DNA of 26,148 nucleotides from Candidatus Eiseniibacteriota bacterium (GCA_016928935.1 JAFGJU010000192.1:1-26148); one strand, 5' to 3'; counted from the stretch's first letter, positions 7,472 to 15,778 are shown. Numbers and translations are program-made. The notes: generated by a model not told the origin, from the sequence alone.

Positions 7472-8416
7472 TCAGTCGCCTTGCTTGACCGGGAGACGAG
7501 CCCTGGGATGAAAGCGAGAATGCACTTTCCGCAGATACTCCCTGTCCACTTGAGTGTATATCTGTGTAGTAGAGATCGAGGAATGGCCCAGGAGCTCCTG
7601 CACCACCCTCAGGTCCGCCCCTCCTTCCAGCAGGTGCGTCGCGAAGGAATGCCTCAGCATGTGCGGGCTGGGCGTCACGCTCAGGCCGGCCTTCAAGCAG
7701 TATTTCCTGAGGACCTTCCAGAATCCCATTCTCGAGAGCTTTCCGCCGCGCGAGTTCACGAACACGAATTGAGACTTGCTCCTCTCCACCAACCCCGGCC
7801 GGCCCTCCTTGAAGTACTGGTTCAGGGCCCCGCACGCCTGGGACCCCAGGGGCACGATCCTCTCCTTGCCGCCCTTGCCGACGCATCTGAACTGCCTCTC
7901 GTCCAGGTCCACGCTCTGGAGAGTCGCCGAAAGCAGCTCGGACACGCGGCACCCCGTGGCGTACATGAACTCCAGCATGGCTCTGTCGCGTAGGCCGAGG
8001 GGCCCGGAGAGGCTCGGTTGAGACAACAGGATCTTGACCTCGTCCACGCTGAGAGTCCTGGGCAATCGCTTCCACAGGCGCGGGCGCTCGAGCAGCTCAG
8101 TGGGGTCGCCCTGTCTGACTCTGGACGCTATCAGGTAGGAGTAGAACGCCCGCACCGAGGACAGGTTCCGGGCCACCGAAGCCGGGTCGAAGCCCCGCCT
8201 GGAGAGCGAGGACAGATATTCTGCAACCTGCTCTCGGCCCGCGTCCTGGGCCACTTTCCTCTTTCTGGAGGCCAGGAACCGCAGGAACCTCCGGACGTCA
8301 CCGGCGTAGGAGTCCACCGTGTTGCCCGAGAGCCTGCGCTCGAACAGCAGGTAGTGCCTGAACTCCTCCACTGCGCGGTTTCCGCTCAACTCGTTCGGTC
8401 TTGTCCGTGTTCTCAC
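7472..8416 (-). CDS. xerD: Xer-type tyrosine recombinase
   Basis: A 314-residue site-specific recombinase with a SAM-like core-binding domain (about residues 15-100, 'FRHYLLFERRLSGNTVDSYAGDV') and a C-terminal catalytic domain. The catalytic set is complete: Arg in ATGCRVSEL, Lys in VGKGGKERIVPL, HMLRHSFATHLL, GHSSISTTQIYT with the Tyr nucleophile. Length and spacing are those of XerC/XerD, which resolve chromosome dimers at dif with FtsK. The sequence does not cleanly separate XerC from XerD, so the symbol is provisional. Start GTG at 8416 overlaps the stop of the MBL-fold gene (GTGA). A dif-like site lies at 47-74, about 7.4 kb away. Confidence 0.88.
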   Translation of the reverse strand: MRTRTRPNELSGNRAVEEFRHYLLFERRLSGNTVDSYAGDVRRFLRFLASRKRKVAQDAGREQVAEYLSSLSRRGFDPASVARNLSSVRAFYSYLIASRVRQGDPTELLERPRLWKRLPRTLSVDEVKILLSQPSLSGPLGLRDRAMLEFMYATGCRVSELLSATLQSVDLDERQFRCVGKGGKERIVPLGSQACGALNQYFKEGRPGLVERSKSQFVFVNSRGGKLSRMGFWKVLRKYCLKAGLSVTPSPHMLRHSFATHLLEGGADLRVVQELLGHSSISTTQIYTQVDREYLRKVHSRFHPRARLPVKQGD

Positions 8417-9039
8417 AGGAAAGGATTGGACTCCTTCTCGTTCCCGATGGTGGTGTTGGGGCCGTGTCCGGGCAACACTATGGTGGTGTCCGCCAGGCAG
8501 AGCAGCCTGGTCCTGACCGAGTGTATGAGCACCGTGTGGTCGCCGCCCGGGAAATCGCTCCTTCCCACCGATCCCGCAAAGAGAGTGTCGCCGGTGAACA
8601 CGTATCCTCTGCCCAAGAGGCAGATTCCACCCTGCGTGTGCCCGGGTGTGTGCAGCACGTTGAGCACAAGCGTGCCCACCTTCACGGTGTCTCCCTCCGC
8701 CAGAAGCCTGTCCGGTGCCGGCGACACCACCGGCCCGAAGGCCGACGAGGAGAGGTTGGCCACCGGGTCCGTGAGCATGCCGGCGTCGAACTCGTGAATG
8801 GCCAGCTCCGCGCCGGTCGCCCGTTTCATCTCGGCGTTGGCGGCCATGTGGTCCACGTGCCCGTGTGTGTTCAGGATGACGCGTATCGTGAGGCCCATGT
8901 CCTCTATCGCGGACTTGATGGCGTCCGCGTCGCCGCCGGGGTCGATCACGGCCCCCTCTCCGGTGGCGTCACAGCCCAGGATGTAGCAGTTCGTGTCCAT
9001 CTGGCCGACCACCATCTTCCTCAGAGTGATTCCCTTCAT
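8413..9039 (-). CDS. MBL-fold metallohydrolase, glyoxalase II-like
   Basis: A 208-residue metallo-beta-lactamase-fold hydrolase. The metal site is intact: THGHVDHMAA (HxHxDH, near residue 79), HTPGHTQGG, FTGDTLF and the final PGHGPNT. This is the compact YcbL/GloB-like type without the C-terminal helical domain of true glyoxalase II. It probably hydrolyses a small thioester or similar compound. It overlaps the recombinase start by 4 nt and follows ogt by 55 nt. Confidence 0.85.
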   Translation of the reverse strand: MKGITLRKMVVGQMDTNCYILGCDATGEGAVIDPGGDADAIKSAIEDMGLTIRVILNTHGHVDHMAANAEMKRATGAELAIHEFDAGMLTDPVANLSSSAFGPVVSPAPDRLLAEGDTVKVGTLVLNVLHTPGHTQGGICLLGRGYVFTGDTLFAGSVGRSDFPGGDHTVLIHSVRTRLLCLADTTIVLPGHGPNTTIGNEKESNPFL

Positions 9040-9094
9040 CCTTGCTCGAATTCTCCGTTGTGCCGCTGCGTCCGGCGCGGCGCGGTTGTGCCGA

Positions 9095-9625
9095 CTAGCT
9101 TGCCTCAGTGAAGTCGAGGCCCCTCTGGCCCAGCTCCAGCTCTATGAGTCTCTTTTTCCACCTTATGCCGCCCGTGAAACCGCCCAGGCCTCCGTCCGTC
9201 CTGACGACCCTGTGGCACGGTATGACTATTGGGATGGGATTCGCGGCCAGGGCGTTTCCCACGGCTCGGGCCGCCATGGGGCTCCCGACCTCCCGCGCCA
9301 CTCGCTTGTACGAGACGAGGGTTCCGTAGGGAATCCGTCCCACCGCCCTCCAGACGGCCTGCTGAAACCTCGTGCCGGTGGAGAGGTCCAGCCGCACGTC
9401 GAACGCCACCCTCCGGCCTTCAAAATAGCTCTTGAGCTGGCCGGCGAAGGCCTTCAGTGCCCTGTCGTCCCGAACGAGCTTCGACCCGCGCGCCTTCCGG
9501 AGCTCCTGGAGGACGCGGCGATCGTTGAAGTACCGGAGAAGCAGGAATTTGAGCCCCTCCTCTCCGGCGGCGAACCACACCGTGCCGTGTGGAGTTTCCA
9601 GCGTGGAGTACCTTAGCGGAGACAT
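9095..9625 (-). CDS. ogt: Methylated-DNA--protein-cysteine S-methyltransferase
   Basis: A 176-residue suicide repair protein that transfers the methyl group from O6-methylguanine to its own cysteine. The active site IPCHRVV is present with Cys in context 'IPIVIPCHRVVRTDGG'. The upstream wing has 'FQQAVWRAVGRIPYGTLVSY' and 'VGSPMAARAVGNALAANP' (recognition helix and arginine finger region). The first 85 or so residues form the usual less conserved N-terminal domain. The ATG at 9625 has AAAGGAG 8 nt upstream. It is 33 nt behind uvrC, so alkylation repair and excision repair are adjacent. Symbol ogt rather than ada because no Ada-type regulatory domain is fused. Confidence 0.92.
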   Translation of the reverse strand: MSPLRYSTLETPHGTVWFAAGEEGLKFLLLRYFNDRRVLQELRKARGSKLVRDDRALKAFAGQLKSYFEGRRVAFDVRLDLSTGTRFQQAVWRAVGRIPYGTLVSYKRVAREVGSPMAARAVGNALAANPIPIVIPCHRVVRTDGGLGGFTGGIRWKKRLIELELGQRGLDFTEAS

Positions 9626-9658
9626 AGCCCTGCTCCTTTCAACGTCAGTCGCTCGCCG

Positions 9659-11545
9659 TCAACGGGGCGCACGCCTGAACTCGCTCCGGCCCGACTGTCC
9701 ACGTTGCGGGGACTCGGGCCTTCTTGCAGCCGCCAGGTGCGCCAGTATCTTACGGGCCAGCACAGGACCTATGCCCCGGACCTCGGCCACCTTGTCGACC
9801 CCGGCTCCGGCCACCGAGTCCACCGACCCGAACTGTCTCAAGAGCGCCTTCCTTCTCGCGGGGCCCACACCCGGGACCTCGTCCAGCGCCGACCTTATGG
9901 TCCACCTACTGCGCAGCTTCCTGTGGTACGTAATCGCGAAGCGATGCGCCTCGTCTCTCATCCCGGCCATGGCGCGGAAGGCCCTGGACGTCGGCGGAAG
10001 CCGGAGCGTGCCCTCGCGCCACGAAAAATGGAACTCCTCGTTTCGCTTGGCGAGGCCGATGACGCGTAGCTTCCCCAACCCGGCTTCTTTGAGCGCGCGG
10101 GACGCGGCCGACACCTGAGTCTTGCCCCCGTCCACCAAAATGATGTCCGGAAGAGGCCTCTTCTCCCTGAGCAGCCGGACGACTCTTCTGGAAACGGCCT
10201 CGTGCATCATCCGGTAGTCGTCCTGCCCCACGACTCCCTTTATTCTCATCCTCCTGTAGTCCGACTGCCTGGGCCGTGCGTCGTGGAACACCACGACGGA
10301 CGCGACCGCGTGCTCGCCCGCCAGCTGGGAGATGTCGAAGGCCTCCATTCTGACCGGCGGCGCAGGCAGCCCCAGCCCCACCTGTATCTCCTGCACCTGC
10401 GGAGGAATCCGCCTTGGCTTCTCGCCCACGGCACCCGCGGATTCCTGCAGAGCCAGGAGAGCGTTCTGGGATGCCATCTCCAGGAGCGCCGCCCCACTGC
10501 CCTTCCTGGGTACCCTCACCGATACCTTTCGCCCCGCAATCCCTGAAAGCCAGGACTCCAACGCCGCCCCTTCCTCCCCGGGAGTCACAGGCACGAGGAC
10601 CTCCGTCGGCACTACGGCCGGGTTCAGGTAGTACTGCGAGAGCGCCGAACACAGCACCTCCGATTCGCTCTTCCCCTCGGCCCCTTGCATAAGCAGCGTC
10701 TCCTTGCCCAGCACTTTCCCCTGCCTCACCTTGAGCACGACAGCGGCAGCCAGGTCGTCCTGCCTGCCCAGGCCCACGACGTCGGAGTCGTAGTCCCTCA
10801 GTGTGAAAACGTGCTGCTTGCGCAGAGCGCTCTCAATGGACCTGGCCCGGTCCCTCAGCACCGTGCACCTCTCGTACTGCCTCCGTGCGGACGCCGCCTC
10901 GATCTCGCGGCGGAGCGACTCCAGCACTGTCTCGCTCCTCCCTCCCAGGCACGACAGAAGCTCTTCCACGAGCACGCCGTAAGCCTTCCTCGTTATTCTG
11001 CCCGTGCACGGGGCCGTGCATATGCCCATCTGGTAGTCTATGCACTCTCTCCCCTTGATGCGGCCCGGCTCCTCTCCGGGGCAGGCGCGCAGACGGAATG
11101 CCCTGCGCAGCACCCTCAGGCCCTGCCTCACTGCCCTGGCGTCGGTGAACGGACCGAAGTACCTGGACCCGTCGTCCCGCAGGTCCCTGGTGAGAACCAA
11201 CCTGGGGAAGGCCTCTCCGAGGCTTACCTTCACGAACGGGTACCTTTTGTCGTCCCGGAGCAGTATGTTGTACTTGGGCCTGTGCTGCTTGATGAGGTTC
11301 GCCTCCAGGATGAGAGCCTCTGTCTCCGTGCCCGTCGCCACGTAATCTATTTCCTTTACCCTCTCCATCATGGAGGCGTGCCTGGGGTCGTCCAGTTGGG
11401 CGCTGAAGTGACTCCTCACCCTCGAGTCCAGGCGCCTCGCCTTGCCGATGTAGATGATCTTGCCCTTCTTGTCCTTGAACAAGTAGACGCCTGGTTCGGC
11501 GGGCATCATGGACGCTCTTGACGAGACGTCGGTTCGTTGGTTCAT
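9659..11545 (-). CDS. uvrC: Excinuclease ABC subunit C
   Basis: A 628-residue UvrC, which makes both incisions around UvrB-marked lesions. In order: a GIY-YIG nuclease domain (about 15-95, 'GVYLFKDKKGKIIYIGKARR'); a cysteine cluster with spacing C-X12-C-X7-C-X3-C, close to that of the Fe-S ligands in E. coli UvrC; a UVR helix pair that binds UvrB ('SLRREIEAASARRQYERC'); an RNase H-like nuclease domain with AFDISQLAG, ILVDGGKTQ and a later conserved His in 'DEAHRFAITYHR'; and tandem helix-hairpin-helix motifs at the end. The ATG at 11545 overlaps the murJ stop (ATGA) and has AAGGGAAG upstream. Longer in-frame starts would lie within murJ and are rejected. Confidence 0.96.
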   Translation of the reverse strand: MNQRTDVSSRASMMPAEPGVYLFKDKKGKIIYIGKARRLDSRVRSHFSAQLDDPRHASMMERVKEIDYVATGTETEALILEANLIKQHRPKYNILLRDDKRYPFVKVSLGEAFPRLVLTRDLRDDGSRYFGPFTDARAVRQGLRVLRRAFRLRACPGEEPGRIKGRECIDYQMGICTAPCTGRITRKAYGVLVEELLSCLGGRSETVLESLRREIEAASARRQYERCTVLRDRARSIESALRKQHVFTLRDYDSDVVGLGRQDDLAAAVVLKVRQGKVLGKETLLMQGAEGKSESEVLCSALSQYYLNPAVVPTEVLVPVTPGEEGAALESWLSGIAGRKVSVRVPRKGSGAALLEMASQNALLALQESAGAVGEKPRRIPPQVQEIQVGLGLPAPPVRMEAFDISQLAGEHAVASVVVFHDARPRQSDYRRMRIKGVVGQDDYRMMHEAVSRRVVRLLREKRPLPDIILVDGGKTQVSAASRALKEAGLGKLRVIGLAKRNEEFHFSWREGTLRLPPTSRAFRAMAGMRDEAHRFAITYHRKLRSRWTIRSALDEVPGVGPARRKALLRQFGSVDSVAGAGVDKVAEVRGIGPVLARKILAHLAAARRPESPQRGQSGRSEFRRAPR

Positions 11546-13314
11546 CCGGCGACTTCCCTTCTTCCGAATCTGCGCCTCACCAGGTCCGCGGCAAAACCGA
11601 GCTCGGGGCACCGCAGCAGCTTGCAGGCCAGCACGTATGCGCCCACGCCCACACCGCCGCAAACAATCACCTCGGCGAGCCGGCCAGCGAGGCTCATCGG
11701 CATACCGCTTCTCTCCACAAGAACCATCGAGACCCAGCACACTGCGGCCATGGCCCCACCCGCCACCCCCATTCTGGCGATGCTCGACAGGATCTCTCTT
11801 CCCTTGACGTAGCCCAGCCTCCGCCGCAGGTGCCGGAGGAGCAGGGTCAGGTTGAGGAGAGAACTCAGCGCCGTCGCCAGCGCCAGCCCACCCAGACCCA
11901 GGAACTGCATCAGAATGACGTTGAGCACTATGTTGGCCAGCATGGCTGTCACGGCCGTCTTGACTGGCGTGCGGGTGTCCTTGAGCGAATAGAACACGGG
12001 TGCCACGCATTTGACCGACCCGTAGAAGGCCAGGCCGGACGCGTAAAACATCAGAGCCCACGTCGTCATGGACACCGACTGTCCGTGCCTGAACTCTCCC
12101 CTCTCGAACAGGAGTCTCACTATGGGATAGCGGAGCACGACGAGCGCCAGCGCAGCCGGAATCATGATGAAGCAGACGAACCTCACCGCGAACGCAAAAG
12201 TGTCCCTGAGCTGGCCGTAATCCTCTCTGGCCGCCTGTATGGCCATGGTCGGCAGGATGGCCGTGCCCAGCGCCACCCCGAAGATGCCCAGCGGAAGCTG
12301 CATCAGGCGGTTCCCGTACTCGAGCGCCGCCACACTTCCGGGCGCCAGCAGGGCGCCCAGGAAAGTGTCTACGAACGTGTTGATCTCCAGCACTCCCAGG
12401 CCCACTAAACCGGGCAGCATCAGTCCCAGTATCCTGCGCACTCCGGGGTGATGCCAGTCAGGCCTGAAGCGGAAGCTCATGCCCTTCTTCTTGAGGAACG
12501 GAATCTGTATTGCCAGCTGCGCCGCTCCGCCCGCAAGCACACCGACGGCCAGGCCGTAGACCTGCTCTTCCGGCACGTCCCCCATCCTGGGGCAGAGTAT
12601 GACCATGGCTGCGATCATCCCGACGTTCAGGAGGACGGGCGAGAAGGCAGGCGCGAAGAAATGACGGAGGGAATTGAGCATGCCCATGGCCAGAGCCGCC
12701 AGGCCCACGAACACTATGTATGGAAACATCATCCTGGTCAGGGAAATGGTGAGGTCCAGCTTGCCGGGCACACCCCTGTAGCCGTACACCATCACCTTCA
12801 CGAGGAGGGGAGTGATTAGGACACCGGCCAGACAGACCGCGACCAAAACCACCGCGAGGAGGCTCCACACCACACCGGCCAGCGCCCAAGCCTCGCGCCT
12901 GTCCTTCGTGGCAAGGTACTCGCCGAACACGGGCACGAAGGCGGCGCTCAGAGTGCCCTCACCCAGAAGGGCCCTCAATAGATTCGGGATTCTGAACGCA
13001 ACCGTGAAGGCGTCCGCGGCCATCCCGGTCCCAAAAAAGTAGGCCTTGGTCATGTCCCTGACGAGGCCCAGGACCCGGCTTGCCAGCGTGCCCAGGCCGA
13101 TCTTGCCCGCGGACACGGCCACGTGAGCGGTCGCGCTCTCGGAATCGGGATGCGTCAGTCCGTTGGGGTCGTTCAAAGCCGGCGCCAGCGGCCGGGCGTC
13201 GGCGCGCGGCGCCCCGTCGATGCCGTTGTGTTCGGCCCCGCTCCTCAAGCTACCTCCCGACGAATGAGCGTTCTTGACGCGCAGAAGGCGACTTCCGCCC
13301 CGGCGCTCATCCAT
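11542..13314 (-). CDS. murJ: Lipid II flippase MurJ
   Basis: A member of the MviN/MurJ family, which flips lipid-linked peptidoglycan precursor across the inner membrane. The hallmark start of the family, 'LASRVLGLVRDMTKAYFFG', is followed by 'AFRIPNLLRALLGEGTLSAA' and about 14 hydrophobic helices to the end. The family is usually about 510-530 residues. Here the ATG at 13314 gives 590, with a polar, Gly/Ser/Pro-rich N-terminal tail of about 65 residues before the first helix. A TTG at 13356 would add 14 more, and internal GTG codons just before the first helix would give a normal length. None of the candidates has a strong ribosome binding site, so the start is uncertain. The stop overlaps uvrC by 4 nt. 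Confidence 0.93.
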   Translation of the reverse strand: MDERRGGSRLLRVKNAHSSGGSLRSGAEHNGIDGAPRADARPLAPALNDPNGLTHPDSESATAHVAVSAGKIGLGTLASRVLGLVRDMTKAYFFGTGMAADAFTVAFRIPNLLRALLGEGTLSAAFVPVFGEYLATKDRREAWALAGVVWSLLAVVLVAVCLAGVLITPLLVKVMVYGYRGVPGKLDLTISLTRMMFPYIVFVGLAALAMGMLNSLRHFFAPAFSPVLLNVGMIAAMVILCPRMGDVPEEQVYGLAVGVLAGGAAQLAIQIPFLKKKGMSFRFRPDWHHPGVRRILGLMLPGLVGLGVLEINTFVDTFLGALLAPGSVAALEYGNRLMQLPLGIFGVALGTAILPTMAIQAAREDYGQLRDTFAFAVRFVCFIMIPAALALVVLRYPIVRLLFERGEFRHGQSVSMTTWALMFYASGLAFYGSVKCVAPVFYSLKDTRTPVKTAVTAMLANIVLNVILMQFLGLGGLALATALSSLLNLTLLLRHLRRRLGYVKGREILSSIARMGVAGGAMAAVCWVSMVLVERSGMPMSLAGRLAEVIVCGGVGVGAYVLACKLLRCPELGFAADLVRRRFGRREVAG

Positions 13315-13383
13315 CCGTAACTTGGCCTGTCTGAAAGAAGTTGAGCCGTCGAACAACTTCCGTCAGGGAAAACACCCCTTGAA

Positions 13384-13393
13384 TTATGTAAAC
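13384..13393 (+). other. Second copy of the XerD-arm decamer
   Basis: TTATGTAAAC is the same decamer as in the right arm of the dif-like site at 47-74. The flanks lack the CGCATAA arm and the TGCATA-type centre, so it is at most a half-site. It lies in the AT-rich part of the murJ-rpsT gap. Confidence 0.3.
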
Positions 13394-13397
13394 AACC

Positions 13398-13426
13398 ACA
13401 ATACGCCCTGCCAGTCGGTAGTGCAA
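13398..13426 (-). promoter_or_regulatory. Candidate murJ promoter
   Basis: On the minus strand TTGCAC and TATTGT stand 17 nt apart, upstream of murJ. Each half is only a partial match to the sigma-70 consensus (3 of 6 and 4 of 6). The placement and relatively AT-rich setting favour a promoter somewhere in 13360-13430, but the exact element is unsure. Confidence 0.3.
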
Positions 13427-13471
13427 GAAGAAAGCGAGGGAAAACCGGGCGGGCTTGCGGCCGTGGCTCGT

Positions 13472-13502
13472 GGGGCGCCCCGGCTTGCCGGGCCTGCCCG
13501 GC
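13472..13502. repeat. Nested GC-rich inverted repeats
   Basis: Three overlapping palindromes occupy 31 bases: GGGGCGCCCC (13472-13481), CCCGGC-TT-GCCGGG (13479-13492) and GCCGGGC-CT-GCCCGGC (13487-13502). Alternative hairpins share arms, so only some can form at once. No T-run follows on either strand. It lies between the divergent murJ and rpsT genes, upstream of the rpsT promoter. Confidence 0.55.
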
Positions 13503-13623
13503 TGCAACTGCGCGGTCGACTTCGTGAGACCGCCCGACTCCGGACCCTTCGTCGACGCCCGGGCGCAGCTCGGGTTCCGCGTGTCCTCCGGGTTTAAGAG
13601 ACTCCTCGGCTCTCGGGCGTTCC

Positions 13624-13652
13624 TTGACTCCGGGCCCGGTGTGCTGTATTCT
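13624..13652 (+). promoter_or_regulatory. Sigma-70-type promoter for rpsT
   Basis: TTGACT (13624-13629) and TATTCT (13647-13652) are separated by exactly 17 nt; these are 5/6 and 4/6 matches to TTGACA and TATAAT. Transcription would begin near 13659, leaving a leader of only about 20 nt that holds the AAAGGAGG ribosome binding site (13666-13673) 5 nt before the ATG. Confidence 0.75.
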
Positions 13653-13678
13653 CTCTACGTCCTCGAAAGGAGGTATTG

Positions 13679-13951
13679 ATGCCGCGTCATAAGTCTGCAG
13701 AAAAGCGTGCCAGGCAGGGCGAGACCAGGGCTCTCAGGAATAGGGCGGCCAGGACCAGGATAAGAGGCGCGACCAAGGAACTCCGCCATGCGACGGACCC
13801 GGAAGAGGCGAAGAAATCGCTGGCTGAGTGCACTTCGTTCTTGGACAGGGCCTTGAAGAAGTCCGTCATGCACAGGCGAGCAGTGGACAGGACCAAGTCA
13901 AGATTGGCCAAACTGGCCAACAAGCTCACTGCGCCGGCCAAGCAGCAGTAA
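13679..13951 (+). CDS. rpsT: 30S ribosomal protein S20
   Basis: A 90-residue, highly basic primary 16S rRNA-binding protein of the small subunit. The N-terminal MPRHKSAEKRARQ and the later 'KKSVMHRRAVDRTKSRLAKLANKL' match S20. Length is normal. The ATG at 13679 is chosen over the TTG immediately upstream because AAAGGAGG sits 5 nt before it and S20 starts with one Met. It is monocistronic with its own promoter, and converges on proS with only 17 nt between stops and no intrinsic terminator visible. Confidence 0.96.
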   Translation: MPRHKSAEKRARQGETRALRNRAARTRIRGATKELRHATDPEEAKKSLAECTSFLDRALKKSVMHRRAVDRTKSRLAKLANKLTAPAKQQ

Positions 13952-13968
13952 ACCCTTACCGGCAGGCT

Positions 13969-15699
13969 CTAGTTGTGGGCGCGCCCTTCCCTCACTTCCT
14001 CAGGAAGAAGGGCCGCCATCTTTTCCAGCAGTCGATCAGGCGGGATCTTTGTGGTCTCGCCTGTTTTTCTGTTGCGGACTTCGACCTTGCCCTCGCCAAG
14101 AGCTTTCTCTCCTATCACTACCCTGAAGGGCAGGCCGATGAGGTCGGCGTCCTTGAACTTGAAGCCCGGCCGCTGGTCGCGGTCGTCCAACAGAGTCTCG
14201 TAGCCGCTCGCAGTGAGCGACTCATAGACCTCCTCCGCCAGTCTCATGGTGGGTTCGTCGTTGACGTTCAGCGGCAGCACTTCGATGTGGTAAGGCGCGA
14301 CTGACGCCGGCCAGACTATTCCGTTGTTGTCGTGACTCTGCTCTATGACCGCCGCCACGGTCCGCGTGATGCCGATGCCGTAGCAGCCCATCACGAAGTC
14401 CCGCTCCTGTCCGGCCTGGTCCAGGTAATGGGCCTTCATGCTCTTGCTGTACTTTGTTCCCAACTCAAAGATCTGCCCCACCTCTATTCCCCGCTGTATC
14501 GAGACCGGCTTACCGCACCTCACGCAGGGGTCGCCCTCACGCGCCACCACAAGGTCGCCGAATTGCGCCGCTTCAAAGTCGCGTCCCAGGTTTGCGTTCA
14601 CGTAGTGGCAGTCCTGCTCGTTGGCGCCGACCACGCAGTTGTGCATAAACTCGACCCGGCTGTCCGCCACAAGCCTGACCCCCTCGAGGCCCACCGGCCC
14701 CGAAAAGCCCATCGGCCCGCCGGTCACTTCCAGGATGCGCTCCGGGTCGGCCATGGTAACCGCGTCCACTCGGAGCATATGCCTCAGCTTGGCCTCGTTA
14801 AGTTCCCGGTCGCCGGGTATGAGAGCCGCCACCGTCTCCCCCTGCGCGTCGTACAGAAGCGTCTTTATGAGGGACGACGTGGGTTTGCCCAGGAACGACG
14901 CCACCTCCTCGGCGGTCTTCATTCCAGGAGTGCTCACTTTCTCCATGGCCGCGGCGCTCTGCGGCCCGGCCTCAGGCCTCACCGGAGCAGTCTCGGCGCG
15001 CTCCAGGGTCGCGCTGTACCCGCATCCGCAGGACACGACCTCAGACTCCCCCGCCCCGGCCAGGACCATGAATTCGTGAGTGTAGTCGCCGCCTATGGCC
15101 CCGGAGTCCGCCTCCACAGCTGTGAAGTGAAGCCCGCATCTCCTGAACACGGCCGTGTAAGCGGCGTGCATGGCCATGTACGTCTCCCTGAGCGACTGTT
15201 CGTCCGGGTGGAAGCTGTACGCGTCCTTCATCGTGAACTCCCTGGCGCGCACCACTCCGAATCTGGGCCGTATCTCGTCCCTGAACTTGGTCTGTATCTG
15301 GTAGAACGTCACGGGGAGCTCGCGGTAGGACCTGATCTCCCTCCGCACCAGGTCCGTGATGACCTCTTCGTGCGTCGGACCCAGGGCGTGTGGCCTGTCG
15401 TGCCTGTCCACCGGCCTGAACAGCTCCTTGCCGTACACGTCCCACCTTCCGCTCTCCTTCCAGAGCTCCGCGGGATGGAGTATGGGCATCAGGGTCTCCA
15501 GGGCGCCGGCGCGGTCCATCTCCTCTCTCACTATCCTCTCCACCTTCTTCACCGCCCGGAGCCCAAGCGGCAGGTACGTGTAGACGCCGCTAGTCAGCTT
15601 CCGCATCAGGCCGGCGCGGACCATCAGCTTGTGGCTGGCTATCTCGGCGTCAGACGGGTCCTCCTTGAGCGTAGGAATGAACGTGCGTGTCCAGCGCAT
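13969..15699 (-). CDS. proS: Prolyl-tRNA synthetase
   Basis: A 576-residue class II synthetase that charges tRNA-Pro. It is the bacterial long form. The catalytic core has motif 1 near 'GVYTYLPLGLRAVKKVE', motif 2 in 'RPRFGVVRAREFTMKDAYSF' and motif 3 in 'GCYGIGITRTVAAVIEQ'. A YbaK-like editing insertion of about 150 residues lies in between (about 240-390), preceded by the 'CGCGYSA' segment. The C-terminal anticodon-binding domain ends with 'LLPEEVREGR'. The ATG at 15699 has GGAGGG 4 nt upstream. It is transcribed alone from the divergent region at 15700-15891. Confidence 0.96.
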   Translation of the reverse strand: MRWTRTFIPTLKEDPSDAEIASHKLMVRAGLMRKLTSGVYTYLPLGLRAVKKVERIVREEMDRAGALETLMPILHPAELWKESGRWDVYGKELFRPVDRHDRPHALGPTHEEVITDLVRREIRSYRELPVTFYQIQTKFRDEIRPRFGVVRAREFTMKDAYSFHPDEQSLRETYMAMHAAYTAVFRRCGLHFTAVEADSGAIGGDYTHEFMVLAGAGESEVVSCGCGYSATLERAETAPVRPEAGPQSAAAMEKVSTPGMKTAEEVASFLGKPTSSLIKTLLYDAQGETVAALIPGDRELNEAKLRHMLRVDAVTMADPERILEVTGGPMGFSGPVGLEGVRLVADSRVEFMHNCVVGANEQDCHYVNANLGRDFEAAQFGDLVVAREGDPCVRCGKPVSIQRGIEVGQIFELGTKYSKSMKAHYLDQAGQERDFVMGCYGIGITRTVAAVIEQSHDNNGIVWPASVAPYHIEVLPLNVNDEPTMRLAEEVYESLTASGYETLLDDRDQRPGFKFKDADLIGLPFRVVIGEKALGEGKVEVRNRKTGETTKIPPDRLLEKMAALLPEEVREGRAHN

Positions 15700-15735
15700 T
15701 TACCCCTCCATTCAGTCGTGACTGGATTTCAGACC

Positions 15736-15764
15736 ATTCTAACCCAACCCTCTAACGCAAGCAA
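15736..15764 (-). promoter_or_regulatory. Candidate proS promoter
   Basis: On the minus strand TTGCTT (15759-15764) and TAGAAT (15736-15741) are 17 nt apart. The -10 matches at 5 of 6 positions, the -35 at 3 of 6. The leader would be about 30 nt. It lies back to back with the plus-strand promoter at 15779-15808. Confidence 0.45.
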
Positions 15765-15778
15765 GCGCCCATGTGCGC

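Noticed and set aside
7455..8075. N-terminal extension of the small barrel protein
   Set aside because: It lies antisense-free but within the recombinase coding region in another frame; the ATG at 7454 has its own ribosome binding site and signal peptide.
3754..9098. Repeated decamer TGCCGACTAG at 3754 and 9089
   Set aside because: Only two copies; one includes the ogt stop codon. Probably chance.
11546..12061. N-terminal extension of uvrC
   Set aside because: It overlaps murJ in another frame; the GIY-YIG domain begins right after the ATG at 11545.
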